Origin: Chlorobiota bacterium
GTDB lineage: Bacteria > Bacteroidota > Ignavibacteria > OLB7
Direction: 5' to 3'
Length of the DNA: 64,000 nt
Assembly: GCA_028287785.1 (NCBI GenBank)
Contig: JAQBOZ010000011.1
Span: forward strand, 100,700-164,699
Made by a program: the position numbers and the translations under genes. The stretch's first letter is position 1, and each line of letters begins with the position of its first letter. Under the pieces are notes generated by a model. That model was not told the DNA's origin and did no database searches. It saw nothing but the letters and a program-made list of their open reading frames with translations. Positions 27,156 through 38,900 of this stretch are shown piece by piece.

Positions 27156-30100
27156 ATGAACGATTTTTTCTACCCGAAGCTGTCGGGCCTTATATCGCTG
27201 GATGCTCTTCCTGAACAGCTCAATTTCGTCAAGGATGGGTTTGAGGCAATACTGGATAGTATTTATTTCAAGGATTTTCGTGCAAGCCACGACCTGTCAG
27301 GTGGGGTTATTGTTTATAACCTCGATCTTGTGGCCTATAAGCAGGTCGGTTTTGAGATTCCCGGCACCGAGATTGATATTGTCCTCAATCCTGCATTTAC
27401 GACAGCCGATCCCATTACTGTCATTCCGCTGTCTGTCGTCTACAACTGGCCGATACGGCGTCTGCTCTCTAGCTTCGATATCGCGACATTTTCAGGCGCG
27501 CCGAGCGAATTGTTTTCTATTGCGTTTAACGTTTCGGGAATCGCGGAGGAGGAACTCCTGCGTCTGACCGTGGCCCTGTTGGTCGTTGGCACTGATCCGC
27601 TCACCACCTTCGCCAATCATGTTAATACTCAGTATTCTGCAAATATATCGTTGCCGTTGGACTCGGATGTGACGACTGCCATCCAAAGCATTGTCGATGG
27701 CATCGCGGATAACAGCACCAAACGTCTCGACGCGATTGTCTTCGATGATTACGTACTGGATGCTCAGAGCGTTGCGAACTCCCTTGACAATATAGAGTCG
27801 CTATTCAGGTTTGACCTTGGCGAGCAGCCACTCGCCAGACTGCGCGAGTTGCTGATTCCTCGTATCGACGCCAGACTTGGTATCGACGTGGGAATAAAAT
27901 TCCCTCCATCCGTGCTGGGGCCTGTTACCGGCGGCAACCAGATCATAACGACTCCCGGTGGACGATTTCAACTGGTCTTCGATGGCGGTGTGCTGGAGTT
28001 CAGTACCGATGGTGGTATCGGCTATTCCTCCGACATCACCGTCCATTGCGCTCCCTACCCGAAAGCCCAGATCGGTCATACCGGCATTATCATAGGCTTC
28101 GATACCGCCCGGCTCGATCTCAGCCGCACCACCAATATTCCCGAGGCCGATGCCGAGGGACGGCCGAGTGATTTCGTGGGACTTTTCGTTGCCAGCGCCA
28201 GCGTCATTCTTCCGGCGTTCTGGCATCACGACGACGGCAACTCCTCGGGAGTGATCACGGGGAAGAACCTTCTGGTTGGTACCGGCGGTTTCAGCGGCAC
28301 TCTCTCGATGGAGGCAAAGGACCAGAACAATGCCGCCGAGCCTATTCTCAAGGCAAAGCTCGGCGAAGGCTTCGAGCTCGATCTGAACGCATTTACACTC
28401 GCCTTCCGCCAGAATAGCATCGTCGGCTCCGAGGTGAAGGGGAGTATGAAGGTGCCCGGCTTCAAGGATGCCAACGGCACCGATCTGAAGCTCGATGTCG
28501 ACATCCACATCCGCGACAACGAGTTTACGCTCACGGCCGGCAACACCGCCGGTATCAACGTCATCAGGCTTCCCGAGGTCTTTTCCATCACCGTGCGCGA
28601 GTTGAGCCTCGGCACAAGGGGAGATGATTTCTTCATCGGCGTCAGCGGAACGATCAAGTTCGACGAGCTTCCGGGGGTGATCGGGGATTTTCTCCCGAAG
28701 GAGATCGATATCAGCAAGCTCGTCATCTGGTCTAACGGTGAGTTTGAGTTTGAAGGGGGGGGGCTCACACTTCCGAAATCGGTCGGGTTGAAGGTCGGGC
28801 CGGTAGAGCTTTCGGTGAGCGCTCTTCATATGGGGTCGGTTGAGCAGTCGCTCGGCATCACGATGCGCCGCTACAAGTACTTCGGGTTCGACGGCGGCAT
28901 CAAGAGCGGTCTGGGAGGAGTGGATGCTCACGGAAAAGGGATCAAATACTACTTCACGGTCGATGACGACTCCAACGATGGGCGCCCCCACAACGCGTTC
29001 ATGAAGATCGAATCGCTTGAGATCGACATCATGCTTCCGGGGAACGTGTCCGAAGCCGACGCTGCGGTAATCCTGAAGGGATGGCTGGCAATGACCAATC
29101 ACGATGATCAGGGACCTGAAGCGACCGCGTCACTCACCGAATATGCCGGCGGCATCACGCTGAAGCTTCCGAAGCTCGATATCGAGGGGGGAGCCGCGAT
29201 GCGTATCACCCCATCCACCGGTGCCTTTCTGGTCGATGCGGACCTTGAACTCTCCTCGCCTATCCTCGTCGGCAATACAGGGCTTGGTATCTATGGCTTC
29301 CGTGGCACGATCGGCAACAAGTACGTTCTTTCGAAGAAGGCTGCGCACGTCGCCGAGGATGCCACATGGTGGGAGGCATATCGCGCGCCGAAGCTCGGGA
29401 TCAACGTGGACAAGTTCGAGCCGCGCGATGGGTTCTCCTTCGGCGCCGGCCTTACGCTCGCCACCGTGGCCGACAGTGGCCAAGCGTTCAGCAGCCGTCT
29501 CTTCTTTCTTCTCTCGCTCCCGCGCGTCTTCCTGCTCGAAGGGCAGGCGGCCATCCTCAGCAAGCGACTCGGGTTTGACACTCCGGGCGATCCGCCGTTC
29601 TATGCGGCGATCATCATCAGCGATGAATCGATCGAGGCGGGATTCGGCGTCCATATGATGGTTCCTTCCAGCGGTGACTTTGCCGGGAAGATCCTCGACC
29701 TGAGCGCGAACCTGGAACTTGCCTTCTACTGGCGTCAGGCATCGGCGTGGCATCTTTATGTAGGGCGCAACGCCCCCGCGGAGAAGCGTGTTTCAGCTCT
29801 CCTGTTCAATATCTTCAATGCCTACGCCTATCTGATGATTTCCTCGAAGGGGATCAGCGCCGGTGCCGGCGTGGAGTGGCATGTGGAGAAGAGCTTTGGT
29901 GGCATCGCCAAAGTGGGGCTTGGAGCCTCGCTCGACATGGCCGGAAGCTTGAGCTTCAAGCCGGTGCAGATCGGCGGCTATATCAAGCTTTCGGGCTACG
30001 CCGAACTCAAGGTGTTTGGCATCGGCTTCCGGCTCGATGTCGGAGCGACACTCGGAGCGGAGGCACCGAAGCCGTTTACCATCTACGGCGAGTTCTATTT

Positions 30101-33100
30101 GAAAATCAAGACGCCGTGGCCGCTTCCCGACATCAACATCAGCGCAAGTCTCTCCTGGAACATCAACCCGAATGTCGACGATGATCCAATCGGGTTCGTC
30201 GAGGTTGCTTATTACACTGGCAATGCCGGTGAGCGCCTGGTCGGCTACCTGACCGAAGGACGTCACGCGGCGAAGGCGCTTCATATGGTGACGCAGGAGC
30301 CGTTCGTGCTGAACTTCGTCAACAGTGGCGATCCCCATATCGCACTTCTTCCCGACATCGGGGATACGACCGACGGCAAGTGGATCGGCGATTTCGGCAG
30401 TTTCCTCATCCCGCTCGACTGCTTTGTCGACATCGATTTCAGCAAGGGAGTAAAGGGGGGTGATGGTGCTTCCATCGCTCTGCTGGGACCGATGGCTCTG
30501 GCAGAGAACTCGGAGAAGATCCCGCCGCAGCCGGGGAGGTCCCGGCAGGTAGAGCATAAGTATACCGTGCGGAACGTATCGGTCAAGTACTGGGATAGTG
30601 GGTGGCATGATTACGAGATGTGGGTTGCCAACACACCGCTTATCGATGTGCTGGCGCGCTCGGCCGGCGGTAATGCGGTTCTCGCCGATCTCCAGAAAAC
30701 CATCCACGACAACGTGAAGTATGGGTGGTGGCAGATGACCGAGGCGGGGAAGTACAGCAAGCTTCGGTTGCTTGCCAGGACACCGCTCTCGCAGTCGGTG
30801 AACATCCGTCCGGCTGATGCCGGATTTCCCAAGGGGGTTATCCTCTGCCCCGACGATCCTCTGCCGATGCAGTGCCAGAACTGGAGCCCCGTGACGTTCG
30901 GTGCATCCTATGCTGCTGGGGGGAGCGTGACCGACAGGAAGCTCCATTATCGGATCACCGGCACCAATGGTGTGATTGCTTCGTTTCCGAATCTCTACGA
31001 GCTTCCCCACTCGCTCGCGATGGCGGGGAGTAATCGTATCGAGATCGATCTTCCCAGCGCCTGCACGAAGTTTTCGTTGAAGCTCTCCACATTCGGCGAC
31101 AAGGTCACTATTTCCTACTATCGCGGCCAGGCGTATACGCCGGCGGTGGGCAACGGAGGAGGGGGAGGAGCAGTTGGGCCTGACGGCGTGATGGTGGCGC
31201 GTTGGGAGGCTGCTCCCGTTGAGCCAGCGACGCCCGCCGCGAAGACGACGATCTGGAGCCGGCTGCGGAGCTTCGGCGCCATGACTCGCCTTCTCTGTAC
31301 GGGAGGGGAGCCGGTTGCCGCCGAGGTGGCTGATATCACTGCCGCGCTCGATCGCTTCGCCTACATCGACGTTTATCTGCGACAGTACAGCTACATGACC
31401 GATCCGGAGTTGCTCGATCCGCAGGCGCAACGCACCTTCTGCTGGCGGCTCTGTGAAACGCTCCGTACACTTATCACAGCTTACACGGGGAAGGATGGGA
31501 TACCTGAATACCTGGCCGAGGATGTGGCGCATTTCTACGACGAGCTGAATGGCTACGTGGCGGATTACCGTCTCGCCAAGCAGGGGATGACACTTCCGGC
31601 CCCCTCGCTGCTTGCAAACTCCTTCTACGAGAAGTGGATGGAACTCCTCACCTGCCTGGGTGACCTCTGCGATAGGCAATGGACGCTCCCGGCGCATATC
31701 AACCGCCTGCGACAGGGGCTTGTCGATGGCAGGATCAACGAGTTGTATGTGTACATCATCGCCAACGTGGTTACCGCCAATATGGAACTCGACGCTTGGG
31801 CGAACCTGACCTCGCCGTGCGATCAACTCCGTTATCTCGCGGCTGTATTCGCATGGATTACGGTTGATCTCTCGCTTGTGACACAGTCTCTTTTCGACAA
31901 GGTTGATCCCTACTTCCGAGGTCTTGAGGACGCCTATATCACGATCAAGCGGGCAATGGCCTCCGATGGTAGCCCGCTCTGTTCGGATGCGAGCTGCTGG
32001 CGCGCGAGTCAGTTCGTGGAGATCGCACAGCTTCTCTGCAGGACGGCGCCGGCAACACCTCTGACAGCCACCCTCACGGCGATCGAGTCGTTGGTGAATG
32101 GATTCGAGGGGACGCTTGGATCGCTGGCGATCCATCTGAACTACACGCTCCCCGCGCCCGGGACGACATTCTGTGGCAGGCTGCGCCGCGCACTTGTGGT
32201 GGTGATCGCCGGATACGCCGTGCTTGACCTTTTGCCATTCGATCTCCGCTATCCCACGGTGCAATTTTACAAGAGCTTCTCCGAATTGGCCGACCGGCAT
32301 CGCGTCGATATCCGGGGTCATGAGGTGGCTCCTCCCAATCCCGATCCATTGGCGGCATCCGACACCTTCATCGCGGAGTGGAACGATATCATTGCCTGTC
32401 TCTGCAATCTCTGCACGCTTTCACTTACTGCCGGGCAGGCTGCGCAGGTGGCCTCGACATTTGATGCGCAACTCGATCTTGCCTATGGCGAGGTGGTGAA
32501 GAGAGCAAGGACTGAAGGCCTTCCGGTGTTCGGATACAAACGAGCGAGTAACATCGGGGCGTATCTCCAGGCGATCATGAACTTCTTCGTGCAGGCCGCG
32601 CTCCAGTGTGGTGGCCCGATTGATACGGTCGTGACAGGCCTGGCTGCCGACTACACGGCGCTGAATGGAGCATTCACGGCGCCGGGTGCGCTTCGTGATG
32701 CCATCAATGCCAATGGCCTTACCTACTGTGCCGCCGGACCCCAGGCGCTGCCGACTCCCTGCGGCGAGTGGCTGGAGATTACCGATGCTATCCTGCAGAT
32801 ACTGGACCGGCGGGTGAGTGCTGGGGCATCGGTGCTGGCTGCTCTCGATACCGATAACATGTATAGCGCGCTTAAGGATCTCTACTTCCTTCTCTACGGG
32901 TTCAACAGTTCCATTCCGCCGACGGAGAGGATCGATAAGATCTGGTACCTGAACATGCAGATACATGCCTGGCTGCTGCAAAACTGCCTGACGAACGCGG
33001 GGATATCCCCCTCGACACAGAGTCAGTTCGCTCAGGTGCATGATGTCGTGCGGGGCGCTGTCGATAATGCCCTGTCACTGCTCGACGACGCGGGGATGAA

Positions 33101-35741
33101 CTTCATCCATGGCGTCGGCGCCGACGGGGTGGGGACTGATGAATGCGCGCGCCGCCTGGGCCTTGTCGATATCGGGCGCACGCTCTGCGCCACGACGCCG
33201 AACCTGGCTCTTGCGCCCATTGCCGCCATCATCTCACTCGTCAACCAGAACGCCGAGCTGTTCGAGCAATTGGCCGACGAGATGGACATGCCACGGCTTG
33301 CCACGCCGGTGGCGGCGACGACTGCCGCCGAATTCTGCGCGATGATGGGGCAGGTGATCGGCATGCTCTCGGTCGGCTACGGTTTCCAGAGGACACTGGC
33401 GCTTCGGACGCTGGCGTTGATGAAGACATTCTATGCCGATCTGAAGACCCAGGCGGGACTGTATCTGGCGGCCTGTGGTGTGACCGTGCTGGCCAGTGCA
33501 TGCAAGACATCGTGCGACAGTTGGCTCGACCTGCTGAAGTGTCTCTGTGAGACGCAACGCTATCGTTACGACCTGACGCCGACGATCGAGGTGGAATTGG
33601 AGCTTCTAAGCCCGCAGGTGGAGACGATCTATAACAAGGTGATGGATATTGCCATCGAGCGAGGGATCCAGATAGAGCCACGTCAACGCGCGGGAGATCG
33701 TTGCTGGAAGATCCGCGCGATGGGAACGTACATCGCGATGAAGTCGCTCAGTTATGCCGACGTCGCATCGGTGCTGATTCCGATGCTGAATGATCCCGCC
33801 AGTGTTCCGAATCTCACGGGATTGAAGACTGCCTACACTACACTAAAGGGACAGATTTCCGGCATGTGTCCGGTGAAGCAGGATACCCCGTACGACCCTC
33901 TCCGCAAGCGGGAGGTAAGACAACAGTTCGATCTTCTGCGAGAGGTAAAGTACGAGAATCCCGACGAGCCGATCGACCGAGTCGTGATCGAGTCGTCGGT
34001 ATCGTGCAATCCCACTGCCCAACCCCCGAACTGGCAGCAGACGTATTGGGGGAATGTGCAGGGATATCTCCTCACCAGCCTTATCCCGGCTCTCCAGCAA
34101 ATGTACAACGACGCCGTCGTGGAGGTTCAGGTTCAGGAGGTCATCAACAGGGAGTCGGCTGCGGCGTATGATGCACGTGACGCGCGCGACGCGGCCCAGG
34201 CCGAGCTTGCGCGAGCGCAGCGTTTCCTGGCGACGCTTCCGCATCCCAACGACTCCTCGCTCCTTCCATGTGGGACGTACCTGCACGAGATCTGCTGGCT
34301 GTCGCCGGCGGTATATCGCTACAACAAAAACCTCCCGAAACCGCACGAAACCCGTTCCGGCGCCACGAGCCTTGATCTATCACTGAAAAACCTTACTCAG
34401 CCCATCTGGCGACCGAACACCACGTTCGCCATTCAGATCGAGACACTGGAGGAAATCTCCGGCCGTGGTCCCGATCACCGCTTCTATACCTTCGGTTTCC
34501 GTACTGCTGGCCCGGTGGGGCATTTTCACAAGATCGGTGACGGGCCGGGCACTGTCACGCGCCCGGAGTATGCAGTGTTGGAGGCGGCCAGCAAGGAGGG
34601 AGTCTATCCCTATGCCACGCTACGGAGCTATATCGATTATCAACGCTCCTATCCGCGCCCTGACGGGAATGTGATCAATGCCAAGCCTCTCTACTATCGC
34701 GTACCGAAGCTGACGCTCTACTACGAGCAGAACTACTTGCAGTCGATGTATGGTCAGTGGAGGCGATACAACGGTCTGAAGTATGTCTATTCCGATATCG
34801 AGATCGTGATCAAGGATCCGGCGAAAACAGGGGCCGGCTCTTCGATCGTGCTCGGCACGTCGTGGGAGAAAGACCCGCATCCACGGTTGGCGAAGGATGT
34901 GCTGATGTTCAACCGTCTTATCAGCAACGTGACGGTACGAGGGAAACATTGCGTGCAGTTTACACCAATACAGAAGGGAGATCCGCCTGCTTCCAGGACT
35001 GTGAATAAGCTGGTGAGCCTGGAGCCGGAGAAGATGTATACCGCAGTGTTCAACGCGCTGTTCGGCGAGCTCAATTACGATCCGGAGAACCAGCCCAATA
35101 ATGATCCAGCCAATGATCCACACGTGGTGCATCGCGAGGTGCATAAATATGTATTCAAGACTTCGCGCTATGCGGACTTTGCCGAGCATATCGGAAGCTA
35201 TCACCTGGGAGGGGAGGGGGTGGCAGCACGGCATGCGGTCCATGCCCTCTCCGTCGACGAGGCGCAGGCCGACCTGGCTGCGGCAGCCAACATTATCGCC
35301 CGGCAGGATCAACTGGTGCCGGCAGAACTGATCCGTGATTACGCCGATCGATTCGATCGGTTAATCACCGGGGCGCTCCGGCTCGATGGGCTGGATGCCG
35401 CTGCGACCCTGGAGTTTAACGCTGTCAAGAAGGGGAACGGGACGATCATAGGCCTCTTGGTGCGCAGCCCGGAACCGATTAACGACCCGCAGATTCCGGA
35501 CAACATCATCCAGAACACTGTGACTATGCAGAGCGGCGCCACCAGCCCTGTGATGATCTGGTCTAAGGACCGGACATCATTCTTTGTGACCAGCAGCCCT
35601 CCTTTCACGACCGGTAGCTCGGTCACATTCCGCTTCGAGTACTGGGAGTACAACGGCGATGATTATGCTCCCGGGCGCCAGCCGACGCAGGGGGGGGACG
35701 AGCCGGTCAGTCCTGTGACGGTAACGATCACGATACCATAG
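27156..35741 (+). CDS. Giant protein A (2861 aa), beta-rich N-terminus plus Cys-rich helical modules
   Basis: No signal peptide or lipobox. Residues ~1-1130 are a long series of amphipathic strands (KIKTPWPLPDINISASLSWN near 975-1000 ends one block), reminiscent of DUF6603-type proteins, though I would not assign that firmly. A Gly linker (GNGGGGGAVG, ~1331) leads to residues ~1365-2240, alternating helical modules. Type A modules have W-x5-C-x4-C (WMELLTCLGDLC ~1494; WNDIIACLCNLC ~1742; degenerate WLEITDAILQIL ~1871 and WLDLLKCLCETQ ~2122). Type B modules have an LC-x-T-x-P start and a later FC (QLLCRTAPAT; RTLCATTPNL). A short charged helix (SAAAYDARDARDAAQAELAR, ~2333) precedes the last ~500 residues, which end in an Ig-like fold. 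Composition shifts from AT-rich (first ~700 bases) to host-like. It shares modules with the next gene and is presumably its partner. Confidence 0.85.
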   Translation: MNDFFYPKLSGLISLDALPEQLNFVKDGFEAILDSIYFKDFRASHDLSGGVIVYNLDLVAYKQVGFEIPGTEIDIVLNPAFTTADPITVIPLSVVYNWPIRRLLSSFDIATFSGAPSELFSIAFNVSGIAEEELLRLTVALLVVGTDPLTTFANHVNTQYSANISLPLDSDVTTAIQSIVDGIADNSTKRLDAIVFDDYVLDAQSVANSLDNIESLFRFDLGEQPLARLRELLIPRIDARLGIDVGIKFPPSVLGPVTGGNQIITTPGGRFQLVFDGGVLEFSTDGGIGYSSDITVHCAPYPKAQIGHTGIIIGFDTARLDLSRTTNIPEADAEGRPSDFVGLFVASASVILPAFWHHDDGNSSGVITGKNLLVGTGGFSGTLSMEAKDQNNAAEPILKAKLGEGFELDLNAFTLAFRQNSIVGSEVKGSMKVPGFKDANGTDLKLDVDIHIRDNEFTLTAGNTAGINVIRLPEVFSITVRELSLGTRGDDFFIGVSGTIKFDELPGVIGDFLPKEIDISKLVIWSNGEFEFEGGGLTLPKSVGLKVGPVELSVSALHMGSVEQSLGITMRRYKYFGFDGGIKSGLGGVDAHGKGIKYYFTVDDDSNDGRPHNAFMKIESLEIDIMLPGNVSEADAAVILKGWLAMTNHDDQGPEATASLTEYAGGITLKLPKLDIEGGAAMRITPSTGAFLVDADLELSSPILVGNTGLGIYGFRGTIGNKYVLSKKAAHVAEDATWWEAYRAPKLGINVDKFEPRDGFSFGAGLTLATVADSGQAFSSRLFFLLSLPRVFLLEGQAAILSKRLGFDTPGDPPFYAAIIISDESIEAGFGVHMMVPSSGDFAGKILDLSANLELAFYWRQASAWHLYVGRNAPAEKRVSALLFNIFNAYAYLMISSKGISAGAGVEWHVEKSFGGIAKVGLGASLDMAGSLSFKPVQIGGYIKLSGYAELKVFGIGFRLDVGATLGAEAPKPFTIYGEFYLKIKTPWPLPDINISASLSWNINPNVDDDPIGFVEVAYYTGNAGERLVGYLTEGRHAAKALHMVTQEPFVLNFVNSGDPHIALLPDIGDTTDGKWIGDFGSFLIPLDCFVDIDFSKGVKGGDGASIALLGPMALAENSEKIPPQPGRSRQVEHKYTVRNVSVKYWDSGWHDYEMWVANTPLIDVLARSAGGNAVLADLQKTIHDNVKYGWWQMTEAGKYSKLRLLARTPLSQSVNIRPADAGFPKGVILCPDDPLPMQCQNWSPVTFGASYAAGGSVTDRKLHYRITGTNGVIASFPNLYELPHSLAMAGSNRIEIDLPSACTKFSLKLSTFGDKVTISYYRGQAYTPAVGNGGGGGAVGPDGVMVARWEAAPVEPATPAAKTTIWSRLRSFGAMTRLLCTGGEPVAAEVADITAALDRFAYIDVYLRQYSYMTDPELLDPQAQRTFCWRLCETLRTLITAYTGKDGIPEYLAEDVAHFYDELNGYVADYRLAKQGMTLPAPSLLANSFYEKWMELLTCLGDLCDRQWTLPAHINRLRQGLVDGRINELYVYIIANVVTANMELDAWANLTSPCDQLRYLAAVFAWITVDLSLVTQSLFDKVDPYFRGLEDAYITIKRAMASDGSPLCSDASCWRASQFVEIAQLLCRTAPATPLTATLTAIESLVNGFEGTLGSLAIHLNYTLPAPGTTFCGRLRRALVVVIAGYAVLDLLPFDLRYPTVQFYKSFSELADRHRVDIRGHEVAPPNPDPLAASDTFIAEWNDIIACLCNLCTLSLTAGQAAQVASTFDAQLDLAYGEVVKRARTEGLPVFGYKRASNIGAYLQAIMNFFVQAALQCGGPIDTVVTGLAADYTALNGAFTAPGALRDAINANGLTYCAAGPQALPTPCGEWLEITDAILQILDRRVSAGASVLAALDTDNMYSALKDLYFLLYGFNSSIPPTERIDKIWYLNMQIHAWLLQNCLTNAGISPSTQSQFAQVHDVVRGAVDNALSLLDDAGMNFIHGVGADGVGTDECARRLGLVDIGRTLCATTPNLALAPIAAIISLVNQNAELFEQLADEMDMPRLATPVAATTAAEFCAMMGQVIGMLSVGYGFQRTLALRTLALMKTFYADLKTQAGLYLAACGVTVLASACKTSCDSWLDLLKCLCETQRYRYDLTPTIEVELELLSPQVETIYNKVMDIAIERGIQIEPRQRAGDRCWKIRAMGTYIAMKSLSYADVASVLIPMLNDPASVPNLTGLKTAYTTLKGQISGMCPVKQDTPYDPLRKREVRQQFDLLREVKYENPDEPIDRVVIESSVSCNPTAQPPNWQQTYWGNVQGYLLTSLIPALQQMYNDAVVEVQVQEVINRESAAAYDARDARDAAQAELARAQRFLATLPHPNDSSLLPCGTYLHEICWLSPAVYRYNKNLPKPHETRSGATSLDLSLKNLTQPIWRPNTTFAIQIETLEEISGRGPDHRFYTFGFRTAGPVGHFHKIGDGPGTVTRPEYAVLEAASKEGVYPYATLRSYIDYQRSYPRPDGNVINAKPLYYRVPKLTLYYEQNYLQSMYGQWRRYNGLKYVYSDIEIVIKDPAKTGAGSSIVLGTSWEKDPHPRLAKDVLMFNRLISNVTVRGKHCVQFTPIQKGDPPASRTVNKLVSLEPEKMYTAVFNALFGELNYDPENQPNNDPANDPHVVHREVHKYVFKTSRYADFAEHIGSYHLGGEGVAARHAVHALSVDEAQADLAAAANIIARQDQLVPAELIRDYADRFDRLITGALRLDGLDAAATLEFNAVKKGNGTIIGLLVRSPEPINDPQIPDNIIQNTVTMQSGATSPVMIWSKDRTSFFVTSSPPFTTGSSVTFRFEYWEYNGDDYAPGRQPTQGGDEPVSPVTVTITIP
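31260..33900 (+). repeat. Cys-rich helical module array in giant protein A
   Basis: Coding repeats, alternating type B (starts near 31270, 32005 and 33150) and type A (starts near 31634, 32379, 32767 and 33521). The third type A unit has lost its cysteines and the fourth its second cysteine. The conserved skeleton is W-x5-C-x4-C in type A and LC-x(~50)-FC-x(~15)-Y in type B. Confidence 0.7.
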
Positions 35742-35945
35742 ACGATCTCATGTAGTGTGTGGGGAGAATTTCCTAATACATGGGGGAGTGCCCTGATTGC
35801 CGATGGCCTGCTCTCTGGAGGAAGTCCTGTCGCTGAGGCGGGTTCGTGATATATAGGAATTACCATTCCCAGAAGCGCGCAATGTAGCCGCGAACTCCGC
35901 AATTATTTCGAGAATTCTTTCACGACTCTATTCTAGTGTAATATC

Positions 35946-38900
35946 ATGGATCAGCAAGCGGCCGTACTCACCCTCACAGGTATCACCTATGTAGGCTCTC
36001 CCCAGCCTCTTCAGTTCAATATCCAGCTCACGAGCTTCAGTGACACCACGATTCTGCAGCGGTCGCTTACTCCCAATGTGCTGTCGTCGGCTAATGAGAT
36101 GGTGACAGCGCAGACAGCCCCACCGAACCAGGATTTCTCCATGCAGGTATCGGCCAATGTCTTCACGGCCGGAGGGGGACAGATTCATGGACAGAAGACG
36201 CAGACGTTGACCGCACAGCAGAATGCCGGATCGCAGCTCTTTCAGATAAATGTGCCACTGACCTCGTCGAGCGGTCCATCGAGCGTGATGCAGCTTCGTT
36301 TTGAGGTAAGCTTTCGAGCCGTGCCATACTGCTGGCCTTATACCGATTGTCTCTGCAATCGACATTACTATCTGCCAATCTATTACAACTGGCTCTGCGC
36401 TGCGCGCGACTATCCTTCGTTCTCTGCCCTGACGCCGGTATCGAACATCGATGCACTGATGGTCTCGAAGACATCAGTATTCCAGTCGGTCACGGCCGAT
36501 CTTGGTCTTACCTATCCAATTCATACGGATTTCTTCTCCAGACTTGGTTCTGGTCTCGATGTGATTACAGCGGCCACCGATAAGTCGGACCAGCTCACGC
36601 TTCGCCGCGTGCTCCAGGTATCGGACATCTACGATGCGTTCGAGAGCTACATGGTGGACTATGTGGCGGCTGTTGCGCTCAATCCGTCGATTGTCCCGTA
36701 CAATACACCAATCTGCAGGAAGTGGCGCGAACTGCTCGATTGCTACTGTCGCATCTGTGCCAACTGGTCAATCCTCCCGGTCTCGGTACAAAACGATTTC
36801 ACGACGCAGGCCACCCCGGCAGTGGACGGTCTCTATCAGAAGGTGATAGCTGCCTGCCCAGCGGAATCGCTGCCATATTGTTACTACGATCCGAATCTCG
36901 CCAGCCAGTGCGCCAAGCTCCGGAATATCGTCAGTTTTTTCAGCTACTGGTGCCGTCGTTGTTACTATGAGCAGCCGAACTCGCTCCCGACGTTTGAGCC
37001 ATACTTTCAGGTGCTCTCCCCGCTTCTCCTCTCGTTACAGGCGCAGATTGATGCGGCGCAACTCACCATCTGCAATCCACCGCTGAAGGATTTCTGCCCA
37101 CGCTGGAAAAGTCTGCTCGACTGTCTCAAGAAGCTCTGTACCAACAAGGCATTCCTGTCGCAAAACACTCTGAACGATGTCGTGAGCACATTCAACGCCG
37201 TGCTGCGCGACGTCTATTCCCATATGTTCGGTGCTCCCTCCACCTACACCAATGACATCGGCGGTATATGTAGTGTGGTGTCGGATGTCTCGGCTTATTA
37301 CGACCGCTATATCTGCTTCAGCAACGCGGTACCAGGGGGGATCTTGCGGCGGCAGTACTTCGAGAATCAGCTTCTTACGCTGGAGTCGCTGCTGAGCGCG
37401 TTCAAGACGAGGAACACCGATCTTTGCGCCTCATCAGTCCCCATGACCAACTGCACCGATTGGTTGCAGATTCTCGACTGTCTCGATAACCTCTGCGCGC
37501 AGAAGGAGGAGTTCACTGATCAGCTTGCCGGCAGCTTCCTCTCAACCTTCGCTGCAAGTATCGACAGTGCCTACTGGGCCGAGCGTGGCGAGAGCGCAGG
37601 GGCCGCCTCAGGCTCAATTGCCACGCTCTGTTCCCGCTTGGCCGAGGTGAGCGCGTTCATACGCTCTCATTGTCCCGGGGGTGTCGATCCGATCATCCTG
37701 CTTCGTCTGAACAGCGCGTTGACGGCGCTGCGTTCGGCATGGACGACTTTCACCGGATTGTATACCGGGATATGCTCCACAAGTGTATCTCTCCCTCCTG
37801 GATATTGCGATAACTGGTATGGGGTTCTCAAGTGTCTGCAGAGAATCTGCGCCTCACGATTCACATTGCACCAGAATGTGCTCGGCGCATTCCTTGACAA
37901 GTTCGCCGGACTAGTCTCTTATTTCCACTGGCTGATCCTTCGTCCTACGAGCACCTATTCGGGCCCTGGTTCCTACACTGCCGCGTCAATCTGCGAGAAG
38001 CTTGCCGTGATCATCGCCTATCTTGATTCTATCTGTCCGGCGGGTTCGATCAGCCCCGTTCGCAAGCTCCAGCTCGACGCAGCACTGGCACAGTGGCAAT
38101 CGGGATACGAAGCGCTGCTCGCGATCTACCCCACGATATGCGTTCCGGCTACCGAGGATTTCTGTGAGGAATGGGTGGGGATGCTCGACTGCCTGACCCG
38201 ACTTTGCGATCGTCGTGCCAGCCTTGCCGCTGATCCCCAAACGACCGTTGTGGTGAGCACATTATTGCCAATGTTTGCCACGGTCGCTTACGATACCTAC
38301 GAGGTGGTGTTCAACGATATAGCACCCATGGGATATCAGAATGAGAATGATCGGATCTGTGCAGTGCTCCATGCTCTCCTTGATTGGTTCGTGGCTCACT
38401 GCGCATGCGGCCAGACAATCAGCCCCTCGATGCAGACCATGCTTGCTGAGCACCTTGCGACGTTCAGCGGGCTGTACCAGGCGTTACGTCCTTGTCCCTG
38501 CTCGTCGCCGCGTCCGTGCTCGGAAGAGAACGATTCCTGCCGCACCACCGATCTGCCGCTCGCCACCGGGGTAGCCGATTGGATCGTGACTGCATCGCAG
38601 AACGGGGGGACCGTTCCGCGTCCGGCTAATGTTATTACCGCCATCTCGAATCCCTATCCTGGAACTCAGTGGATAAGCGGGATCAACACCTACGACAACA
38701 ACGTCGTGGGATGGACATACTTCCGGCGCTACTTCTGCCTCGACCGCGACTCCCGTGTACGGATCGATTTGACCTTTGTCGCGGATGATCATGCCGAGGT
38801 CTATCTCGATAGCGAGTTGCTGGGGCAGTCCACACTTCCTTCGAGCGGACAGATCGGCGCCGACCGGTATCTGACAGGTGGCAGGCACTACGTTGAGATA

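Noticed and set aside
29793..32321. An 842-codon open frame on the minus strand inside giant gene A, and similar ones in giant gene B.
   Set aside because: Arg/His/Ile-biased composition without domains; a codon-bias shadow of the plus-strand coding sequence.
36700..38400. The regular ~355-base spacing was considered as a DNA-level tandem repeat or CRISPR-like array.
   Set aside because: The repeats are conserved only at protein level (W, C, L positions); the nucleotide sequences diverge strongly, so it is a protein domain repeat.
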